Positions 57,937 through 64,000 of a DNA stretch of 64,000 nucleotides are shown here, piece by piece. The DNA is from Lacticaseibacillus jixianensis. GTDB lineage: Bacteria > Bacillota > Bacilli > Lactobacillales > Lactobacillaceae. The DNA lies in assembly GCF_003946485.1 (NCBI RefSeq), contig NZ_RHOJ01000007.1, positions 1 to 64,000 of the forward strand. The letters run 5' to 3'. The position numbers and the translations under genes are program-made. Below the pieces are notes generated by a model, which did not search any database, was not told where the DNA came from, and saw nothing but the letters and a program-made list of their open reading frames with translations. How positions within the stretch are numbered: the first letter of the stretch is position 1; each line of letters opens with the position of its first letter.

Positions 57937-58756
57937 TGTTGGCCTGACCAGCGTGGCGGATCACCCCAGCCTGACTGCGGGCCGTACCAGCACGCTAGCG
58001 GATCTCGCGGCCATTTTTCCGGTGGTCGAGCTGGATACGACCTACTACGCCGTCCCCAGCGCCCAGACGGTGGCCCGGTGGTTGCGGCAAGTGCCGCCGC
58101 GGTTTCAATTCATTGTCAAGGCCACGGCGGCCATGTCGGCGCACGAGCAAACCGAACCGCACGATGCTAGCGCCGATTTCACCGCACTGCGGCGCGCGCT
58201 GGCACCGATGCAGGCGAGCGGTCAGCTGGCGAGCATTTTGTTTCAGCTGCCGCCCTATTTTGGGGCCAGCGTGCAAAACGTGCGCATTTTGATGCGGATC
58301 CGCGCGCTTTACCCGACCCTGCCGGTGGCGGTGGAATTCCGCAATGCCGGCTGGTACCTGCCTGATTACCGGCAGCAGACGCTGGCACTGCTGCGGCAGC
58401 TGCATTTTAGCCATGTGGTGGTCGATGAACCGCAAACCCCTGCCGGCAGTGTGCCACTGGTTGCTGCCGTCACTGACCCGGCGCTAGCCATCATGCGGCT
58501 GCACGGGCGCAACGTGGCCGGCTGGCAGCGCGGCGGGGCCCAGTGGCGCAGCGAGCGGACCAATTACCGGTACGATCAGACCGAGCTGGCCGCGCTTGGC
58601 CAAGTTGCGCAGCAGCTGGCGCGCCAGGCCCAGCAGGTGATCGTGATTTTTAACAACAATGGGCATCACGACGCGGCGGCCAACGCGCAGCAGATGATCA
58701 CGGACCTCGGCCTGACCTACCAGGGCCTTGGCCCGCGTCAGCTGGATTTGTTCTAA
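57929..58756 (+). CDS. DUF72 family protein
   Basis: 275 residues, TIM-barrel-like DUF72: INVGLTSVADHPSL at the start, ELDTTYYAVPSAQTV, FQFIVKATAAMS, VAVEFRNAGW and VIFNNNGHHDAAANAQQM. The family is widespread, its reaction unknown. It overlaps the Nudix gene by 8 bp and is translationally coupled to it. Confidence 0.9.
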   Translation: MINVGLTSVADHPSLTAGRTSTLADLAAIFPVVELDTTYYAVPSAQTVARWLRQVPPRFQFIVKATAAMSAHEQTEPHDASADFTALRRALAPMQASGQLASILFQLPPYFGASVQNVRILMRIRALYPTLPVAVEFRNAGWYLPDYRQQTLALLRQLHFSHVVVDEPQTPAGSVPLVAAVTDPALAIMRLHGRNVAGWQRGGAQWRSERTNYRYDQTELAALGQVAQQLARQAQQVIVIFNNNGHHDAAANAQQMITDLGLTYQGLGPRQLDLF

Positions 58757-58773
58757 CCGCCAGCCGGCCTAAA

Positions 58774-58782
58774 TGCTATACT
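58774..58782 (+). promoter_or_regulatory. extended -10 promoter of metG
   Basis: TGC-TATACT, about 60 bp upstream of metG; no good -35 at 17 bp. Confidence 0.5.
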
Positions 58783-58795
58783 TGAAACCATATGA

Positions 58796-60820
<2,025 letters not shown>

Positions 60821-60834
60821 CTTCTAGCGCCACG

Positions 60835-60889
60835 CAAAAAAGCGGATGCCACTTGCGAGATCATCGCAAGCGGTCATCCGCTTTTTTTA
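60835..60889. terminator. bidirectional intrinsic terminator
   Basis: AAAAAAGCGGATG pairs with CATCCGCTTTTTT, and an inner ACTTGCGA/TCGCAAG stem extends it. It serves metG and the leftward LacD-like gene. Confidence 0.9.
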
Positions 60890-60906
60890 AGTGCGGCGAA
60901 GGCCGC

Positions 60907-61620
60907 TTAGTCTTCGACCTCAATTTTTGGCGACCACGGCTGAGCCAGCGCCGCCAGTGGCCGCTTCAGCACGTCAAGCACTGCTTGCTCAGCCACCAGG
61001 CCGTTGAATTGGGCCCCGCTGCGAGCGGCGAAGTTCAGCTCTGCCTCCAGCGCCGCGGCGGGGCAGCCAAAGCCGGCGAAAGCGTAGGGCAGGTCGGTGG
61101 CGTCGCTTTGGGCCTTGAAGAAGGTCAGGGCGGCGCCTTCGCTGTAAGTCGGGGTGCTGGAAGCAAAGCCCGCCACGGCGCTGAGCAAAACCGGTGCAGG
61201 CAGCACTAGTGCGGCGGCGCCATAGCGCGGATCGCTGAACTCGCGCGTCATCGCCAGGATGTTTTCAGGCCGAGCGTCTTTGGCGCTTGCCGGCAGGGCC
61301 AGTCCCAGAAACAAGGGGAGGTGGTTGGCTTTGGCCTCGGCACCGACTCGTTCCACCAACGCCTTTTTGCGGTCGTTTTGGCCAGCAGCATCGCTGGCAG
61401 CGTAGGTCAGGTGAAGAAACACGCCGGCGCCGCCCGCCTCCGCGATGCGCAGTGCGCTTAGGTCAGAACGCAGGGGCGCGTCTGGGTTGGCCGCGGGGTC
61501 ATCATAGGCGACCAGCTGGCCAGGGACGGCCGCGCGGGCCACCGGTGCGGCAATAATATGATCCGGCGTCGAAAGGGTATTGAGGTGGGCAAACTGGCCA
61601 GCAGTGAGTTTGACTGACAT
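60907..61620 (-). CDS. LacD-like class I aldolase fold protein, catalytic lysine lost
   Basis: 237 residues from the ATG behind GGGAGGA. The order of segments follows tagatose-1,6-bisphosphate aldolase LacD: NDRKKALVERVGAEAKANHL, AMTREFSDPRYG, DLPYAFAGFGCPAA, AARSGAQFNGLV. However, the N-terminal DQRGALK region is missing (LacD is about 325 residues), and the Schiff-base lysine of VLKVEVPV falls on Val139 (ALVLPAPV). Aldolase activity is therefore unlikely; a binding or regulatory role is an inference. It lies between metG and tatD on the opposite strand. Confidence 0.7.
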   Translation of the reverse strand: MSVKLTAGQFAHLNTLSTPDHIIAAPVARAAVPGQLVAYDDPAANPDAPLRSDLSALRIAEAGGAGVFLHLTYAASDAAGQNDRKKALVERVGAEAKANHLPLFLGLALPASAKDARPENILAMTREFSDPRYGAAALVLPAPVLLSAVAGFASSTPTYSEGAALTFFKAQSDATDLPYAFAGFGCPAAALEAELNFAARSGAQFNGLVAEQAVLDVLKRPLAALAQPWSPKIEVED

Positions 61621-61698
61621 GATGATTCCTCCCGTCAAGGTGATTTAGCCTTAGTGTACGCTAGCCCACGCTTGCTGACGCAGAAAAGTTTGCCGCGG

Positions 61699-61728
61699 TT
61701 TGTGGAAAGCGGGCGGCCTGCGTATAAT
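61699..61728 (+). promoter_or_regulatory. promoter of the tatD-rnmV-rsmA operon
   Basis: TTTGTG (61699-61704), 18 bp spacer and a consensus TATAAT (61723-61728), 26 bp before the tatD start. Confidence 0.75.
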
Positions 61729-61753
61729 GAATTGCGACATCAAAGGAGACATT

Positions 61754-62533
61754 ATGCAAATATTTGATACTCATACCCATCTAAACGACACGCCTTACGC
61801 GGGCAAAGAAGCGGCTTACGTGACGGCGGCGGCTAAGCTAGGCGTCGCCAAAATGGCCATCGTGGGCTCCAATGCCGGCCTGAACGCCGGGGCAATGCGG
61901 CTGGCTGACCAGTTTGCTAACCTGTACGCCATTGTTGGCTGGCACCCGGACGACAGCAAGGATTACGACCAAGCGGCCGAGGCGGAGCTGGAAGCGCAGC
62001 TGGCGGCCCCCAAAACGGTGGCGCTGGGCGAGATCGGCTTGGATTATCATTGGGATAATAGCCCGCGTGAGATCCAGCGCCGCGTGTTTCGCCGGCAGCT
62101 GGCGATCGCCAGGGAGCTGCACCTGCCCGTGTCGATCCACTCGCGCGACGCCTTTGAGGATAGTTACGCCATCCTGAAGGCGGCCCATCTGGAGGACTTT
62201 GGGGGGATCATGCACAGTTTCACTGGCGACGCCGAGTGGGCCAAGCGGTTTTTGGCGCTGGGCATGTACATCTCCTATTCTGGCATTGTCAGCTTTAAAA
62301 ATGCACCGCTGGAGCACGAAAGCGTCAAGGTGATCCCGGATGACCGGCTGCTGGCGGAGACGGATGCGCCGTTTCTGACGCCGACTCCGTATCGTGGCCA
62401 GCAGAATCAGCCCGGCAACACGCGGTACGTGGTTGAGGCGGAGGCCAAGTACCGCGGCGACACCCCGGAGCATATCGCCGCGCTGACGTGGGCCAACGCG
62501 CACCGCATCTTTGGGCTAAAGGAGAACGCATGA
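61754..62533 (+). CDS. tatD: TatD family deoxyribonuclease
   Basis: 259 residues from the ATG behind AAAGGAG. Metal-binding pattern: FDTHTHL, a Glu in LGEIGLDYHW, SIHSRDA, MHSFTGD and ETDAPFL. A cytoplasmic 3'-5' exonuclease-type metalloenzyme. It is first in the conserved tatD-rnmV-rsmA order and overlaps rnmV by 4 bp. Confidence 0.94.
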   Translation: MQIFDTHTHLNDTPYAGKEAAYVTAAAKLGVAKMAIVGSNAGLNAGAMRLADQFANLYAIVGWHPDDSKDYDQAAEAELEAQLAAPKTVALGEIGLDYHWDNSPREIQRRVFRRQLAIARELHLPVSIHSRDAFEDSYAILKAAHLEDFGGIMHSFTGDAEWAKRFLALGMYISYSGIVSFKNAPLEHESVKVIPDDRLLAETDAPFLTPTPYRGQQNQPGNTRYVVEAEAKYRGDTPEHIAALTWANAHRIFGLKENA

Positions 62534-63096
62534 CGGCTTTTAAACAAATCATCGTGGTCGAGGGCCGCGACGACACGAAACGGCTGACCGAGGCTTTTGG
62601 CCCGATCGACACGATCGAAACGCGCGGCAGCGCCATTGACAAGGAGACGCTTGCGCTGATCAAAAAGGCGCAGGCGACCCGTGGCGTCATCGTCCTGACC
62701 GACCCGGACTTCCCTGGCGAAAAGATCCGTAAGACCATCAGTGCCGCGGTGCCTGGGGTGACGCACGCCTTCCTGCCGGTCAAGGAGGCGGTGCCAGATC
62801 ACAAGGGGTCTTTGGGCGTGGAGCACGCCAGCCCGGCCGCACTGAGGGCGGCGCTCGCGCACTTGGTCACTGAAAACCCCCAAGCGACGCCGCAGATCCC
62901 GCGGGCCATTTTGGCTGCCTCCGGCCTGCTGGGTGGGGCCAATGCCCGTGCGCGCCGCGAGCGGCTTGGGGACCTGCTGCACATCGGCTACACGAACGGG
63001 AAACAGCTGCAGAAACGCTTGGCCCTGTTTCAAATCAGTGAAGCCACTTTCGCCGCCGCGCTGAAGCAACTCAATGAGGAGGAGCCACATGCCTGA
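62530..63096 (+). CDS. rnmV: ribonuclease M5
   Basis: 188 residues from the ATG overlapping the tatD stop, behind AAAGGAG. TOPRIM domain at the N-terminus (IIVVEGRDD, LTDPDFPGEKIR). RNase M5 makes the final cut that matures 5S rRNA with ribosomal protein L18. It overlaps rsmA by 8 bp. Confidence 0.95.
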   Translation: MTAFKQIIVVEGRDDTKRLTEAFGPIDTIETRGSAIDKETLALIKKAQATRGVIVLTDPDFPGEKIRKTISAAVPGVTHAFLPVKEAVPDHKGSLGVEHASPAALRAALAHLVTENPQATPQIPRAILAASGLLGGANARARRERLGDLLHIGYTNGKQLQKRLALFQISEATFAAALKQLNEEEPHA

Positions 63097-63973
63097 AGAT
63101 CAGCATATCGCAACGCCTAGTCGCACCAAGGAGATCTTGCAACGACACGGCTTTCGGTTTAAAAAACGCCTGGGGCAAAATTTCCTGACCAATCCGCGGG
63201 TGCTGGAGCGCATCGTGCAGGCGGGCGCGGTCAGCGAAGAAGACGACGTGATCGAGATTGGGCCAGGGATCGGCGCCTTGACCGAGTTTTTGGCTGAAAG
63301 TGCGCACCGGGTGCTGGCACTTGAGATCGACCCGCGGCTCCTCCCAGTCCTGGCGGAAACCATGGCGCCGTACCCGAACGTCGCGGTCGTGGAAGGCGAC
63401 ATTCTGAAGGTAGATTTGCCGTCAATGATTGCCGAGCACTTTGACGGCGCCCACCGGCTGAAGGTCGTTGCCAACCTGCCGTACTACATCACGACGCCCA
63501 TTTTGCTGCATTTGATCCAGACGCCGGTGGCGTTTGCTGGCATTACGGTCATGATGCAGAAGGAAGTCGCCGACCGGCTCACGGCACAGCCGCAAAGCAA
63601 GGACTACGGCAGCCTTTCCATTGGTGTGCAGCAGCGCATGGTCGTCGAAACTGCCTTTACGGTCAGCCGGACCGCCTTCGTCCCGGCCCCGAACGTCGAC
63701 TCGGCCATCGTGAATCTGACCCGGCGAGCGGTGCCACTGGTTGAAGTTAGCGACCAAGCGGCCTTTGATCGGTTGGTGCGGGGAAGTTTTGCGGCCCGCC
63801 GCAAGACCCTGTGGAATAACTTGACGAACCTGTTTGGCAAGGATGATGCGACTAAGGCCAAGCTGACCGCGGCTTTGGCGAGTGTGGCGGTGGCTCCCAG
63901 CGCGCGGGCGGAGACGCTGAGCATCCCTCAGTTCGCGGACTTGGCGGAAGCGTTGAAGGCCAACGGACTGTAA
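63089..63973 (+). CDS. rsmA: 16S rRNA dimethyladenosine transferase
   Basis: 294 residues from the ATG behind GAGGAGG, inside the 3' end of rnmV. SAM motif EIGPGIGALTEFL, catalytic NLPYYITTP and the rRNA-binding GQNFL segment near the N-terminus. Dimethylates the two adjacent adenosines near the 3' end of 16S rRNA during 30S assembly. Complete; the last 27 bases of the window hold nothing recognisable. Confidence 0.97.
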   Translation: MPEDQHIATPSRTKEILQRHGFRFKKRLGQNFLTNPRVLERIVQAGAVSEEDDVIEIGPGIGALTEFLAESAHRVLALEIDPRLLPVLAETMAPYPNVAVVEGDILKVDLPSMIAEHFDGAHRLKVVANLPYYITTPILLHLIQTPVAFAGITVMMQKEVADRLTAQPQSKDYGSLSIGVQQRMVVETAFTVSRTAFVPAPNVDSAIVNLTRRAVPLVEVSDQAAFDRLVRGSFAARRKTLWNNLTNLFGKDDATKAKLTAALASVAVAPSARAETLSIPQFADLAEALKANGL

Positions 63974-64000
63974 GGACGAGCCGGATCATCGGTTTATGCG

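Overview
The window comes from a GC-rich Gram-positive bacterium of the family Lactobacillaceae, most likely a Lacticaseibacillus-type species; this placement is inferred from gene content, not from a marker gene. Supporting content: a T-box-controlled trpS, a nucleoside 2-deoxyribosyltransferase of the Lactobacillus leichmannii type, a spaCBA-srtC-like pilus operon, a ppk gene flanked by two ppx-like genes, small Firmicutes families (DUF2187, DUF1634, DUF3284, DUF1002), RNase M5, and GGAGG-type ribosome binding sites throughout. It reads as chromosome. I see no prophage, no insertion sequence transposase and no CRISPR array.

Layout. 0.1-4.0 kb: a leftward three-gene cassette (RecB-like nuclease fused to an XPD/DinG-like helicase, a PD-(D/E)XK protein, an sce7725/Beta-family protein). 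4.1-13.4 kb: a histone-H1-like tailed protein, a TauE/SafE exporter with its DUF1634 partner, a LysR regulator, RNase HI, a nucleoside deoxyribosyltransferase, two HAD phosphatases, BrnQ, DUF2187, an orphan small protein and an aldo/keto reductase. 13.5-20.6 kb: the pilus operon (adhesin, minor pilin, backbone pilin, class C sortase), preceded by an 11-codon reading frame. 20.6-28.6 kb: UvrA2, nitroreductase, MarR, HD phosphohydrolase, tRNA-Thr(GGU), CPBP protease, HelD-like helicase. 28.7-37.9 kb: a fused permease/binding-protein ABC transporter with its ATPase and a disulfide reductase-like flavoprotein, T-box and trpS, LemA, a TPM-domain protein, MATE, signal peptidase I. 38.0-46.1 kb: a galactoside cluster (AraC regulator, PTS EIIC, DUF3284, GH36 alpha-galactosidase, GH42 beta-galactosidase, SGNH esterase). 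46.2-53.1 kb: aldo/keto reductase, a ppx2-ppk-ppx1 polyphosphate operon and a DUF1002 exoprotein. 53.1-64 kb: Nudix, DHFR-like, PEBP and PHP proteins, an HELLH protein, sirtuin, second Nudix, DUF72, metG, an aldolase-like pseudoenzyme, and the conserved tatD-rnmV-rsmA run.

The most unusual signal is non-coding. A family of units of about 122 bp (11190, 25253, 25376, 32817 and inverted relatives at 32968-33195) folds into a long interrupted hairpin. Arm sequences differ between copies but stay complementary, including G.U pairs, while two internal-loop motifs (CTTA opposite GTT, and CTAG opposite CGTA) are constant. Each full forward copy starts within a few bases of the T-run of an intrinsic terminator. 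One cluster lies between the T-box terminator and the trpS start codon. A second, simpler family of imperfect palindromes sits at several gene ends.

Other points of interest: the XPD-like helicase has lost the usual iron-sulfur cysteines, the pilus adhesin has no von Willebrand A domain, one Ppx paralogue has lost its phosphate-binding loops, a LacD-like protein has lost its Schiff-base lysine, and a fused osmoprotectant/ergothioneine-type transporter is next to a disulfide-reductase-like flavoprotein lacking the usual His-Glu dyad.
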